Shown here one piece after another: positions 43,702 to 53,308 of a DNA stretch of 64,000 nucleotides (positions are counted from its first letter, which is position 1; the number at the start of each line of letters is the position of its first letter). Origin of the DNA: Bacilli bacterium (GTDB taxonomy: Bacteria; Bacillota_I; Bacilli_A; RFN20; UBA1709); NCBI GenBank assembly GCA_017457045.1, contig JAFTIF010000003.1, positions 367,650-431,649 of the forward strand, given 5' to 3'. The position numbers and the translations under genes were made by a program. The notes under the pieces were generated by a model, which saw nothing but the letters and a program-made list of their open reading frames with translations, had not been told where the DNA came from and ran no database searches.

Positions 43702-44760
43702 CTATAATAATGCGAAACCAACATTTACAAGAACTGCAATTACTACTGCAACTGCAACTGTAACCCATGATTTCCATACTTTATCAGTTGTTCTACCTTT
43801 AATAGCACCATCAATTAATGGAACCATAAAGTTCATAATTACGATTGAGAATACTACACCTTCAGGTAAGCTTCCACAAACTCTAATTAACATTGTTAAC
43901 ATTGCTGCACCAATAGCGTAAATAATTTTACCTAATGATGAAGTTGGAGATGTAACAGGGTCTGTTATCATAAACACACCACCAAACATTAATCCACCTA
44001 CGAATAAATGAGTTAATGCATATGTTAATACAAAGTCAACGCCGAATACTAAGCCTAAAACAAATGCGATAATAAAGCTTGTACCCACATAAGCAGCAAA
44101 GACACGATAGTTAATAATGCCTCTCCAAATTAAAATAGCTGCTGCGATTAATAATACTAATACTGATGTCTCACCAATAGCACCTATATATTGACCTAAG
44201 AATAAGTCTCCTAATGAATAACCACCAGGGATAAAGCCTGTTGTCCAGTCAATACTACCAGTAACAGTAGCACCTAATTGGAAATCAGGATCTGCATTAG
44301 GTAATAATGTAACACCTAATGAGAATGATAAAGCTACAAAAATTCTACCAATACCTGCTGGGTTAACAATATTATGACCAAATCCACCGAAAACTAATTT
44401 ACCTAATAAAGTACCAAATAATGATCCACATACTACTACAAATAAAGATGTATTAGCAGGTAAACATAAAGCAAAGATAATACCAGTAACATAACTGTAA
44501 GATTTTAAGATATGCATTGGTAATTCTTTTAATGGCTTCTTTTGACATAAACCAACAATAAAGTCACATAAGCATGAAACGATAACTGAAACTAATCCAA
44601 TTAAAATTACGCTCAATCCGTTTTGCCATGAAACATTTACAAAGTTAAAAACGATTGCATAAACCCAGACTGCACATAAGACTAAGAATAATTCAACCAT
44701 AATTTGTGTTGTTGTACGTCTTTGTCTTTGGAACGGAGCTGGAGTCATTCTAAATTGCAT
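43702..44760 (-). CDS. rnfD: Electron transport complex subunit RnfD
   Basis: 352 aa from the ATG at 44758-44760 after AGGAGG. About nine to ten membrane helices. The motif DFQLGATVTG (Asp159, Thr165) is the covalent-FMN site; GHNIVNPAGIGRIF and FMITDPVTSPTSSLGKIIY are conserved family blocks. First gene of the operon: in most bacteria rnfC comes directly before it, but here a promoter and an unrelated gene lie upstream. Confidence 0.95.
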   Translation of the reverse strand: MQFRMTPAPFQRQRRTTTQIMVELFLVLCAVWVYAIVFNFVNVSWQNGLSVILIGLVSVIVSCLCDFIVGLCQKKPLKELPMHILKSYSYVTGIIFALCLPANTSLFVVVCGSLFGTLLGKLVFGGFGHNIVNPAGIGRIFVALSFSLGVTLLPNADPDFQLGATVTGSIDWTTGFIPGGYSLGDLFLGQYIGAIGETSVLVLLIAAAILIWRGIINYRVFAAYVGTSFIIAFVLGLVFGVDFVLTYALTHLFVGGLMFGGVFMITDPVTSPTSSLGKIIYAIGAAMLTMLIRVCGSLPEGVVFSIVIMNFMVPLIDGAIKGRTTDKVWKSWVTVAVAVVIAVLVNVGFALL

Positions 44761-44820
44761 TTTAATTGCCTCCTTTACATTTGCACACAAAAAAATGATA
44801 TGCATGCAATACACAAATAT

Positions 44821-44849
44821 ATTTTAATATATTTATACAATTCAATCAA
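44821..44849 (-). promoter_or_regulatory. rnf operon promoter
   Basis: -35 TTGATT (44849-44844), 17-bp spacer, -10 TAAAAT (44826-44821) on the minus strand, directly after the terminator of the upstream gene. The leader to rnfD is about 55 nt. Confidence 0.65.
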
Positions 44850-44851
44850 GT

Positions 44852-44884
44852 AAAAAAAGCAAAGTTTATTATTATAAACCTTGC
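44852..44884 (-). terminator. Intrinsic terminator after the SpoU-type methyltransferase gene
   Basis: Arms GCAAGGTTTA / TAAACTTTGC (44884-44875 and 44868-44859) with U7 tail on the minus strand. It separates that gene from the rnf operon. Confidence 0.8.
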
Positions 44885-44913
44885 TAAATTTAGATATTCC
44901 TAAATAATCTTTA

Positions 44914-45654
44914 CTATTTTTTATTAATGTAAATTTTTGCCATTATTATACTCGCAGCAACACCAACATTTAAAGATTCCATTTTATCATTCATCGGAAT
45001 ATGAATAGAAGCATCAGATAACTCAAAAATTTCCTTACTTATACCTTGTCCTTCATTTCCAACAACTAAACATAATTTATCTTCATAATTATATTCATCA
45101 TAAGAAGTAGAATTTACAACACTTGTTGTAATAACTTTATATCCCTCTGTTTTTCTTTTAATTAGTTCTTCTTTCAAATTAATTCTTTTAATATTAATGT
45201 TGAAAATGCTACCTTTACTAGCTCTTAGAAATTTATCATTATAGATATCAAACGAATCATTAGAAAGAATCATTTCATCAAAGCCAAATGCGATTGCACT
45301 TCTTAAAATAGTTCCTCCATTTCCAGGATCTTGTACTCCATCTAATACGATTGCTTTATTTCCTTTCTCCTCACTTTTTTCTAAAAAATTACAAACTGCG
45401 ATAAACTTTCCAGGAGTAACTTGAGAAGAAAGTTTTTTTATAATTTCTTCAGTTACTTCAATAAACTCAATCGAATTATCTTCAAATGGTTTTTTACCTA
45501 CATAAAGAAGGGATCTTATCATTTTTGCAGCATGTGCTTCTTTTAATAAATCTTCTCCTTCTAAAAGAAAAAGTCTATTAATTTCTCGATTCTTTTTTAA
45601 TTTAAGACCAGCATAAAACTTTACTAATTGATTTTGCAATGAAGTTATTTTCAT
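44914..45654 (-). CDS. TrmH/SpoU-family RNA 2'-O-methyltransferase
   Basis: 246 aa. An N-terminal substrate-binding domain (FLLEGEDLLKEA) and a SPOUT trefoil-knot domain with three family motifs: DPGNGGTILRSA, VVGNEGQGIS and SLNVGVAASIIMAKI. It probably methylates a ribose in 23S rRNA or tRNA; the exact site cannot be told from sequence. In Bacillus a relative (ysgA) sits beside pheS. The ATG overlaps the TGA of the preceding gene, so the two are coupled. Confidence 0.9.
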   Translation of the reverse strand: MKITSLQNQLVKFYAGLKLKKNREINRLFLLEGEDLLKEAHAAKMIRSLLYVGKKPFEDNSIEFIEVTEEIIKKLSSQVTPGKFIAVCNFLEKSEEKGNKAIVLDGVQDPGNGGTILRSAIAFGFDEMILSNDSFDIYNDKFLRASKGSIFNINIKRINLKEELIKRKTEGYKVITTSVVNSTSYDEYNYEDKLCLVVGNEGQGISKEIFELSDASIHIPMNDKMESLNVGVAASIIMAKIYINKK

Positions 45655-46322
45655 TTTACTCTTCCCTCCTTTTTTAATCGTTTTTCTAAATACTTGTAAT
45701 TAGGTAAAAACATCTTTAAAAAGTCATAAAATTCTTTTTGATGATTTAAATATTTAATATGTGATAATTCATGGACTATTACATAATCTACTAATTCTTT
45801 ATCTAAAAAAGCAAGTGAAATATTAAAAATTATTTCATGATCAGTCTTTGAATATTTTCCATAATATCCTTTAACAAATTTATATGACAATTTAGGACAA
45901 TCTCCCTTTGAATACATTGAGTCAAAATATTCTTTTGTACGCTTTGAGATATAATTATCAAAATCAATTAATGCTAAATTTAATACATCATTATTGATAT
46001 TGTTTTCTCTTACATAAAAACAATAATCGTCTTTAGTTCTTTTTTTAGCTAAAATAATCAAATACTCTTTACCAAGCACCTTTATTTTTTGATTTGCTTC
46101 AAATGACAATGGTTCTTTTTTATTACTCTCTACCTTTATTAATAATTTAAATAATCTCTCTTCATTTATCTTAATTACATTAACTACATCTTTGTCGGAC
46201 ATATTTAAAGGCGCACGAATATCTAAGATATTATTAATAAATCGAAAAGAAATATTTTTCTTTTTTAATCGAGTAATTTTATATTCAATTTGTCTCTCTT
46301 TTATAGATATAAAATTCACCAT
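45651..46322 (-). CDS. YgjP/DUF45-type metallopeptidase-like protein
   Basis: 223 aa from the ATG at 46320-46322, after AGGTG. The C-terminal half carries VIVHELSHIKYLNHQKEFY, an HExxH zinc motif with a third His in NH, as in the YgjP-like DUF45 family related to M48/WLM peptidases. No signal peptide, so cytoplasmic. Substrate unknown. It ends in TGA overlapping the next ATG, which shows TGA is used as a stop in this genome. Confidence 0.85.
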   Translation of the reverse strand: MVNFISIKERQIEYKITRLKKKNISFRFINNILDIRAPLNMSDKDVVNVIKINEERLFKLLIKVESNKKEPLSFEANQKIKVLGKEYLIILAKKRTKDDYCFYVRENNINNDVLNLALIDFDNYISKRTKEYFDSMYSKGDCPKLSYKFVKGYYGKYSKTDHEIIFNISLAFLDKELVDYVIVHELSHIKYLNHQKEFYDFLKMFLPNYKYLEKRLKKEGRVK

Positions 46323-46371
46323 AATCACCTAGGATAATTATATAACAAACAATATAAAAAATCGAGAGTAA

Positions 46372-46917
46372 TTAACTCTCGATATTTTTTACTTTTTTTT
46401 CATGAAAAGATACAACTTCATCTAATGACAATCTATTTTTCTTTCTAAGAACATCATTTTCACTTGCGTGACCTAAGGCAACCATTAAACGAATTGAATC
46501 TTTATCCAAATCTAATAATTCTCCTAGTTTAGAAGCATTAATATAACCAATAATTATTGAATCTAAACCTTGGTCTTTAGCTGCTAATGTTAATGCATAT
46601 GCATATGCTCCAATATCAGACATCCCAAAATCTATATGAGGTCGTTTATTTACTTCCATCGATTGCTCAGATTCATAAATGACTAATAATGCACTTGCAT
46701 TATTTAAAAATAGATTCCTACCATTTTCTTGAAAACATTCACAAATTTCATCAAATTGATAATCCATTACAACCTTAACTCTCCATGGCTGAACATTTTT
46801 AGCAGAAGGAGTTAAAGAAGCAACTTCAATTACCTTCAAAACTTCATCTTTTGTGATAACTTCTTTTTTATAATTACGACAACTTTGACGAATTGAATTT
46901 AAATTTTTGAATTCCAT
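46372..46917 (-). CDS. Nitroreductase-family flavoprotein
   Basis: 181 aa. FMN/NAD(P)H oxidoreductase of the nitroreductase superfamily: SIRQSCRNYKKEVI holds the FMN-phosphate Arg cluster, ASLTPSAKNVQPWRVKVV the second FMN block, and IIIGYINASKLGELLDLDKDSIRLMVALGHA the C-terminal part. Natural substrate unclear. It starts one base after the glgP stop, a likely operon with glycogen breakdown. Confidence 0.88.
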   Translation of the reverse strand: MEFKNLNSIRQSCRNYKKEVITKDEVLKVIEVASLTPSAKNVQPWRVKVVMDYQFDEICECFQENGRNLFLNNASALLVIYESEQSMEVNKRPHIDFGMSDIGAYAYALTLAAKDQGLDSIIIGYINASKLGELLDLDKDSIRLMVALGHASENDVLRKKNRLSLDEVVSFHEKKVKNIES

Positions 46918-46918
46918 C

Positions 46919-49312
46919 TTATTTAGTTACGATTTTCTTTAATCCCCAAATATCACGAACATATTCTTCAATTGTTCTATCAGAACTAAAGTATCCTGAT
47001 TTAGCAACGTTGATTAAACACATTTCGTTCCATTTAGCTCTATCGTTATATAATGCTTGAATTTTTAATTGAGCTTCTCTATATGCATCGAAGTCATAAA
47101 GAATAAAGAATTCGTCATTTTTTGTCATAATTTCATTAAAGATACTTTGGAAATAGCTTCCTTCTTTCCATGTACCATCAATTAATGAATTTAATACTCT
47201 ATTTAAACGTGGATTTTTCTTATATAAATCCATAGCTTTATAAGTTCCTTCTCTTTGAACTTTTACTAATTCTTCATCTCTTGCACCAAAGATAACACAG
47301 TTATCCATACCTACTAATTGAGAAATTTCGACGTTAGCACCATCGTATGTACCCAAAGTAATAGCACCATTCATCATAAACTTCATATTTCCTGTACCAC
47401 TTGCTTCTTTACCTGCCATTGAGATTTGTTCTGAAACATCACATGAAGGCATAATAATTTCAGCTTTGCTTACATCATAATTTTCAATAAAAATTACTTT
47501 GAACCATTTATTTACTTCTGGATCGTTGTTGACTTTATTAGCAATTGCGTGAATTAACTCAATAACTTCTTTAGCAAACTTATATGAAGGAGCTGCTTTA
47601 GCACCAAAAATAAATGTTCTTGGTGTCATACTAAAGTTAGGATTTGATTTAGCTTCTAAATATAAATCGATAATATGGAAAATATTTAAAGTTTGACGTT
47701 TATAAGCATGTAATCTTTTTACTTGAATGTCAAAGATTGAGTTAACATCAATTTCAACACCTTGAACTTTCTTAATATAGTCTGCGACAATTTGTTTTCT
47801 TTGTCTTTTTACATTTGAAAATTCTTCGATTACTTCAGGAGTAATTTTATCTTTTAATAATTCTAGTTTATTTGGTTCTTCAATCCAATCTTCACCAATA
47901 GCTTTATTAATTAAATTAACTAGTTCTTTGTTAGAATAAGCTAAGAATCTACGGTGTGAAACACCATTTGTTTTTGAATTGAATTTTTCAGGATAAATAT
48001 CATAGAAATCTTTCATAACATTGTATTTTAAGATTTCAGTATGTAACCAAGCAACACCATTTACTTTGAATGATGCGATTACACCTAAATTAGCCATATG
48101 TACTAAACCATCTTTAATACATCCTAATCTATAAATCTTTGCTTCATCATGTCCTTGAGATCTTAAGAAAGCAACAAATCTATTATTGATTTCTTCGATA
48201 ATTAAATATAAACGAGGAAGTAGAGCTTTAATCATATAAATAGGCCATTTTTCTAAAGCTTCAGCCATAACTGTATGGTTAGTATAAGCAAATGTGTTTT
48301 TAACAACATGCCATGCTTCATCCCATTCAAAATAATATTCATCCATTAAGATTCTCATAAGTTCTGGAATAGCTAAAATTGGATGTGTATCATTCAATTG
48401 AATTACATATTTTTCATGGAAATTATTTAGAGTAGGATTATTTCTTAAATGTTGTCTAATTGCACTTTGTAAACCAGCAGAAACAAAGAAATATTGTTGC
48501 TTTAATCTTAAATATTTACCATTTTCAGTAGAATCATCTGGATATAAACCATGACATAATTTTTTAATGTTATGTAAATATTCATAGAAATCCATATCTT
48601 CTTTAATATGGTTAACACTTGGTTCTGCACTCCATAATCTTAAAGTATTTACAACACCATTTTTATATCCAACCATTGGCATATCATATGGTACTGCTCT
48701 TACTACTTCACTATTAACAGTTTTAAACATTAATCTTCCATCTTTTATGAATGTTTCAACATGACCCCAGAAATGAACATCTACTGCATGTTTAGGTTTT
48801 CTAATTTCCCAAACATTTCCTAATGTTAACCATTGATCAGGGATTTCATATTGTTTTCCGTTTTTAATAACTTGTTTAAAGAATCCATATTCATAACGAA
48901 TTGTATGACCATGGCCTGGATATGCATCACTTGCTAATGAATCCATAAAACATGCTGCAAGTCTACCTAAACCACCATTACCTAAACCAGCATCACTTTC
49001 TAATTCTTTTAATTCATCTAAAGAAATACCTAATTCATCTAGGCCTTCTTTTACCATTTCAGCAATACCTAAGTTTTCAAGATTACTTGTCATCATTCTA
49101 CCTAGTAAGAATTCCATTGAGAAATAGATAAGTTGTCTTCCACCATATGTTTTATCTTTAGTTTCTTTCCAATATACAGATGCATAGTCACGAATCATTG
49201 TTCCTAAAACATCATAATATTCATACTTATGAGCTTTTTCAATTGAGCGTCCGTATTTTTCAATAAGACGCATTCTAAACTCATTTTTAAATTCTTCTTT
49301 ATTAATAAACAT
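46919..49312 (-). CDS. glgP: Glycogen/alpha-glucan phosphorylase
   Basis: 797 aa from the ATG at 49310-49312 after AGGTT. GT35 enzyme that releases glucose-1-phosphate from alpha-1,4-glucans. YFSMEFLLGRMM, LGNGGLGRLAACFMDS and the PLP-Lys region GTGNMKFMMNGA are present; length is normal. It starts 7 bp after glgB, so branching and phosphorolysis are cotranscribed. Confidence 0.97.
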   Translation of the reverse strand: MFINKEEFKNEFRMRLIEKYGRSIEKAHKYEYYDVLGTMIRDYASVYWKETKDKTYGGRQLIYFSMEFLLGRMMTSNLENLGIAEMVKEGLDELGISLDELKELESDAGLGNGGLGRLAACFMDSLASDAYPGHGHTIRYEYGFFKQVIKNGKQYEIPDQWLTLGNVWEIRKPKHAVDVHFWGHVETFIKDGRLMFKTVNSEVVRAVPYDMPMVGYKNGVVNTLRLWSAEPSVNHIKEDMDFYEYLHNIKKLCHGLYPDDSTENGKYLRLKQQYFFVSAGLQSAIRQHLRNNPTLNNFHEKYVIQLNDTHPILAIPELMRILMDEYYFEWDEAWHVVKNTFAYTNHTVMAEALEKWPIYMIKALLPRLYLIIEEINNRFVAFLRSQGHDEAKIYRLGCIKDGLVHMANLGVIASFKVNGVAWLHTEILKYNVMKDFYDIYPEKFNSKTNGVSHRRFLAYSNKELVNLINKAIGEDWIEEPNKLELLKDKITPEVIEEFSNVKRQRKQIVADYIKKVQGVEIDVNSIFDIQVKRLHAYKRQTLNIFHIIDLYLEAKSNPNFSMTPRTFIFGAKAAPSYKFAKEVIELIHAIANKVNNDPEVNKWFKVIFIENYDVSKAEIIMPSCDVSEQISMAGKEASGTGNMKFMMNGAITLGTYDGANVEISQLVGMDNCVIFGARDEELVKVQREGTYKAMDLYKKNPRLNRVLNSLIDGTWKEGSYFQSIFNEIMTKNDEFFILYDFDAYREAQLKIQALYNDRAKWNEMCLINVAKSGYFSSDRTIEEYVRDIWGLKKIVTK

Positions 49313-49319
49313 AATTAAC

Positions 49320-51149
49320 CTACTTTCTTTCAAACTTCAAAACAATCGCACCAAATGAAGGAAGAGTTAAATCAATAAAATTTTGCTCTGCCCCATAGTT
49401 AAATGTTGCGTATTTAATATATTTATCGCGATTTGTATAACCACCGAATTTTTCTAAATCGCTATTAACGATTTCTTTATATTTTCCTTCATAAGGAACT
49501 GGTACATGATATGACTTATAATAAACTGGTGTCATATTAAGAACTGTTACTATAATATTCTTACCAACTTCGCGATAATATGCAAAAATGCTTTCATTTT
49601 TATTATCAACGATTAACCATTTGTATTTACTTTCATCATAATCATATTTATATAAGGCTGGATTTTTAATGTATGCCTTATTTAATTCAACAATAAAGTT
49701 TAAAAACTTTTTATGAGCTGGATAATCTAATAAGAACCAGTCCATAGATGTATGTTCATGCCATTCTCTAAAATGAGCAATCTCATTACCCATAAAGTTT
49801 AATTTCTTTCCAGGATGAGTGTACATATATACATATAAGTTTCTTACTTGTTGGAATTTTTGTTCATAAGAACCCCACATCTTATCAATAATAGATTTCT
49901 TTCCATGTACTACTTCATCATGAGATAGTGGAAGTAAGAAATTCTCATTATAGAAATAGAACATTGAGAATGTAATCTTATGGTGTTCATATTTACGATA
50001 AATAGGATCTGTTTCATAATACTTTAATGTATCATTCATCCAACCTAAATCCCATTTATAGTGGAAGCCCAATCCACCATTTTTAGTTGACCATGTAACG
50101 CCTTGATAATCACTTGAATCTTCAGCAATTCTCATAACTTTTGGTTGATAGAAGTCTAACATTCCATTTAAATGCTTGATAAATGCTATGCCTTCACTTC
50201 TCTCACCAGCATTTTTATTTCCTTCAGGATAAATAATATTACTTACTGCATCAAATCTAATTCCATCAACATGGAAATAGTCACAATAATAATTAGCAGC
50301 ACTAGTTAAGAAACTCTTAACAGGTCCTTTAGAATAATCAAAATTAATAGAACCCCATGAGTTATAACGTTTATTTTCATCTTCAGATTCAAAAATTGGT
50401 TCTCCATCAAAGTTAACCAAGCCGAAATCATCCTTAACAAAATGAACAGGAACAAAGTCAAAAATAACTCCAATTCCATTTTGATGTAAAACATCAATTA
50501 AATACATTAATTGTTTTGGATTTCCATATCTACTTGTTGCAGAAAAATAACCACTACATTGATAACCCCAAGACATGTCTAATGGGTGCTCTGAAATTGG
50601 TAATAATTCAACATGAGTATATCCTTTATCTTGAAGATAATTAACTAGCTTTTCAGCAAGTTCTGCATAACTAAAGAAACGATCAGTTGCTTTAACCCAA
50701 GAACCTAAATGCAATTCATAAATGTTCATAGGTTTATTAAAATTCAATGAACGACGTTTAATAAATTCTGCATCATGCCATTCAAATCCTTCAATATCAT
50801 ATGTTCTTGAAGCATTCTTTGGTCTTAATTCAGAAAAGAATGAGAATGGGTCAATCTTATCAACCCACATATTTTGTGCTGTAAGAATATGATATTTATA
50901 GTTTTGGTAATCTTTAGCATTAGGAACAAAAGTTTCCCAAACACCATTAATATCAATTTTAATTAATTTATTTTTATATCCTTGCCAAGAGTTAAAATCT
51001 CCAACTAATTCAACAGCTTTAGCATGAGGAGCATACAATCTAAAAACATATCCTTCTACACCATCAACAACAGTTTTATGTGCTCCAAATACTTTATATG
51101 AATCATGTGCATTTCCTAATACAAAGTTTTGATAATCTTGAACATGCAT
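49320..51149 (-). CDS. glgB: 1,4-alpha-glucan branching enzyme
   Basis: 609 aa from the ATG at 51147-51149 after AGAGGTG. N-terminal CBM48 domain (VFRLYAPHAKAVELVGDFNSW), then a GH13 barrel: region I VIFDFVPVHFV, region II GIRFDAVSNII (nucleophile Asp), region III MRIAEDSS (acid Glu), region IV LPLSHDEVVHGKKS, and a C-terminal beta domain. It makes alpha-1,6 branches. It lacks the extra N-terminal domain of the longer GlgB forms. No glgC, glgA or glgD gene is in the window. Confidence 0.95.
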   Translation of the reverse strand: MHVQDYQNFVLGNAHDSYKVFGAHKTVVDGVEGYVFRLYAPHAKAVELVGDFNSWQGYKNKLIKIDINGVWETFVPNAKDYQNYKYHILTAQNMWVDKIDPFSFFSELRPKNASRTYDIEGFEWHDAEFIKRRSLNFNKPMNIYELHLGSWVKATDRFFSYAELAEKLVNYLQDKGYTHVELLPISEHPLDMSWGYQCSGYFSATSRYGNPKQLMYLIDVLHQNGIGVIFDFVPVHFVKDDFGLVNFDGEPIFESEDENKRYNSWGSINFDYSKGPVKSFLTSAANYYCDYFHVDGIRFDAVSNIIYPEGNKNAGERSEGIAFIKHLNGMLDFYQPKVMRIAEDSSDYQGVTWSTKNGGLGFHYKWDLGWMNDTLKYYETDPIYRKYEHHKITFSMFYFYNENFLLPLSHDEVVHGKKSIIDKMWGSYEQKFQQVRNLYVYMYTHPGKKLNFMGNEIAHFREWHEHTSMDWFLLDYPAHKKFLNFIVELNKAYIKNPALYKYDYDESKYKWLIVDNKNESIFAYYREVGKNIIVTVLNMTPVYYKSYHVPVPYEGKYKEIVNSDLEKFGGYTNRDKYIKYATFNYGAEQNFIDLTLPSFGAIVLKFERK

Positions 51150-51310
51150 ATAAAACACCTCTCTTACATATGCCATAAGATATTTTAATATAATTTGACA
51201 ATTTCAACAAGTCTTTAATATTAAAATATTAAATAGTTTTTAATAAATATCAAAAAAATGATGATTTATGTATATAAATTTGATAGAATAAATAAGACTG
51301 AGGTGAAAAT

Positions 51311-53290
51311 ATGGTAAAAGCGAATAATTTACTTAAATTAAAAGAATATCTTGAGTCATATGATTTTACAAGCGTAAAACCTATTCGCTTACCAAATCTA
51401 TGGATAAACTCCAACTCAAAAAGAAATGGTTTTTCTAAAGTTATTGAAGGAAAAAATCTTTTAGATTCTATCAATATAATTCTAAAAAACTCAAATGAAG
51501 AATTAGATTATCTCGAATCTTTAAATAATATTGAAAAAGATAAAAAATGGATTAATAAAGCACATATCTACTCTTTATTTATTAGACCAACTTTTTCCAC
51601 TATAGAAAAAGGAAAAATAAAGAATGGTACATTTTTACGTGCAATTAATTATTTACCAACTTTAAAAGAAATGGGTATTAACTTAATCTATTTATTACCA
51701 ATATTCAAGCATTCTTCTTATCACAAAAAAGGGGATTTCGGTTCACCTTATAGTGCTTTAAACTTTTATAGTTTAGACGATAACTTGTATGATAAAACTT
51801 GTAATAATCCTCTTACTTTAAACGAACAATTTAAAGCTTTTGTAGAGGCATGTCATATTTTAGGCATGAGAGTTTCGATAGATTTTGTGCCTAGAACAAA
51901 TGCAAGAGATTCTAGTTTAATAAATAATCATCCTGATTGGTTTTATTGGATTAAAACTAACGAGTTAGAAAACTACAGAACACCTCATGTCGAAGGATTA
52001 GCAAATTTCACTACTCCAACAAAAGACTGTGCAGAGCAATTATACTCTTCAAAATATGTTCAAGAGTTTATCTCAAAATTTTCTATAGACCCAAAAAACA
52101 TAGATCCTAATAAATGGGATAAAGTATGTAAAATGAAAGGCAATCTATTAGAAAATATCGAAACTTATTTTGGGTTAACTACTGCTCCAGCATTCAGCGA
52201 TACAATAAATGATCCTCAACCTTCATGGGATGATGTTACTTATTTTAGAATGTATTTAGATAACCCTATTTCAAGCAAACCATATGTTGATAAAAATATT
52301 AATCCTTATCTTTTATTTGATGTAGCTAAATCATCACTAAATCCAGGGAATAAACCAAACAAGAAACTTTGGGAATATATCGCTAATGTTATACCACATT
52401 ACCAAAAAGAATTCGGCATTGACTGTGCTAGAATTGATATGGGTCATGCATTACCTATTAAACTTAATAAAATGATGATACAAGAAGCAAGAAAAAATGA
52501 CCCTTATTTTGGATTTATCGCAGAAGAAATGTTTATTCATAACTCAGCCCATCATAAAGAAATGAAATACGATGCAATAGTAGGAAATTCATTCTTAATG
52601 ATTCATGAATTATATAACTATAAAATTCAAGAATTTGCTTATTCGAGTAAATACTCTTCTCTTCCAGTATTCGCAGCAAGTGAAACTCACGATACTCCAA
52701 GAGTTGCAAGTAGACTAAATGGTCCTGAATTGAATAAATTCTTAACTAGTGCATGCATGTTTATTCCAAAGGGAATTCCATTTTTAAACTGTGGTCAAGA
52801 AATACATGAAATTACACCAATCAATACAGGATTAGGTGTATCTACTGTTTTTGATAAGCATTTAGATGAATTTCATCCTTTATTCGGAAAACTTCCATTA
52901 TTTGATAAATTCTATTTCAACTATCGAAATGAATTTAATGTAAGTTTTATAGAAAACTATATACGAGCAAATAAAGTACGTGAAAAATTCTATAGATTTA
53001 TCAAAGATAACGACAGTTTTATTCAATTAAGTAATCAATATGATACATTCTTGCACTATGGCTTCTTTAAGAAAAATGAAGCATTAATTGTCATTGGTAA
53101 TACTAATCCTAATAGATGGTATAATTACTTATATGATACTAATTATTTAATTTCTTTATATGGTGAAAACTTTAAAATTAAGCAAGTGTTTAGTACTAGA
53201 TATAACGAAGAATTACCAGTTGATATTTATCTAAAAGATTTAACTTTCTCACCATTAGAACTTAAAATCATTCACATAAAAAAACGCTAG
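51311..53290 (+). CDS. GH13-family alpha-glucan enzyme (subfamily unassigned)
   Basis: 659 aa, ATG after GAGGTG. No signal peptide. The GH13 motifs are recognisable: region I VSIDFVPRTNARD, region II CARIDMGHALP (nucleophile Asp), region III GFIAEEMF (acid Glu) and region IV AASETHDTPR. The layout with HPDWFYW after region I and the GHALP segment after the nucleophile somewhat recalls GlgE-type maltosyltransferases, but the match is loose, so I give no symbol. It is divergent from glgB and convergent with the pullulanase gene, in an alpha-glucan block. Confidence 0.8.
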   Translation: MVKANNLLKLKEYLESYDFTSVKPIRLPNLWINSNSKRNGFSKVIEGKNLLDSINIILKNSNEELDYLESLNNIEKDKKWINKAHIYSLFIRPTFSTIEKGKIKNGTFLRAINYLPTLKEMGINLIYLLPIFKHSSYHKKGDFGSPYSALNFYSLDDNLYDKTCNNPLTLNEQFKAFVEACHILGMRVSIDFVPRTNARDSSLINNHPDWFYWIKTNELENYRTPHVEGLANFTTPTKDCAEQLYSSKYVQEFISKFSIDPKNIDPNKWDKVCKMKGNLLENIETYFGLTTAPAFSDTINDPQPSWDDVTYFRMYLDNPISSKPYVDKNINPYLLFDVAKSSLNPGNKPNKKLWEYIANVIPHYQKEFGIDCARIDMGHALPIKLNKMMIQEARKNDPYFGFIAEEMFIHNSAHHKEMKYDAIVGNSFLMIHELYNYKIQEFAYSSKYSSLPVFAASETHDTPRVASRLNGPELNKFLTSACMFIPKGIPFLNCGQEIHEITPINTGLGVSTVFDKHLDEFHPLFGKLPLFDKFYFNYRNEFNVSFIENYIRANKVREKFYRFIKDNDSFIQLSNQYDTFLHYGFFKKNEALIVIGNTNPNRWYNYLYDTNYLISLYGENFKIKQVFSTRYNEELPVDIYLKDLTFSPLELKIIHIKKR

Positions 53291-53308
53291 AATTCTAGCG
53301 TTTTTTAA
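53281..53308. terminator. Bidirectional terminator between the GH13 and pullulanase genes
   Basis: A perfect palindrome CGCTAGAATTCTAGCG (53285-53300) flanked by A and T runs; it overlaps the GH13 stop codon and can end both convergent transcripts. Confidence 0.85.

Noticed and set aside
44779..44820. Rex-like or other operator in the rnf leader
   Set aside because: Partial direct repeats (CACACAAA and TACACAAA) and a TGCATGCA palindrome exist, but nothing matches a known operator well enough in AT-rich DNA.
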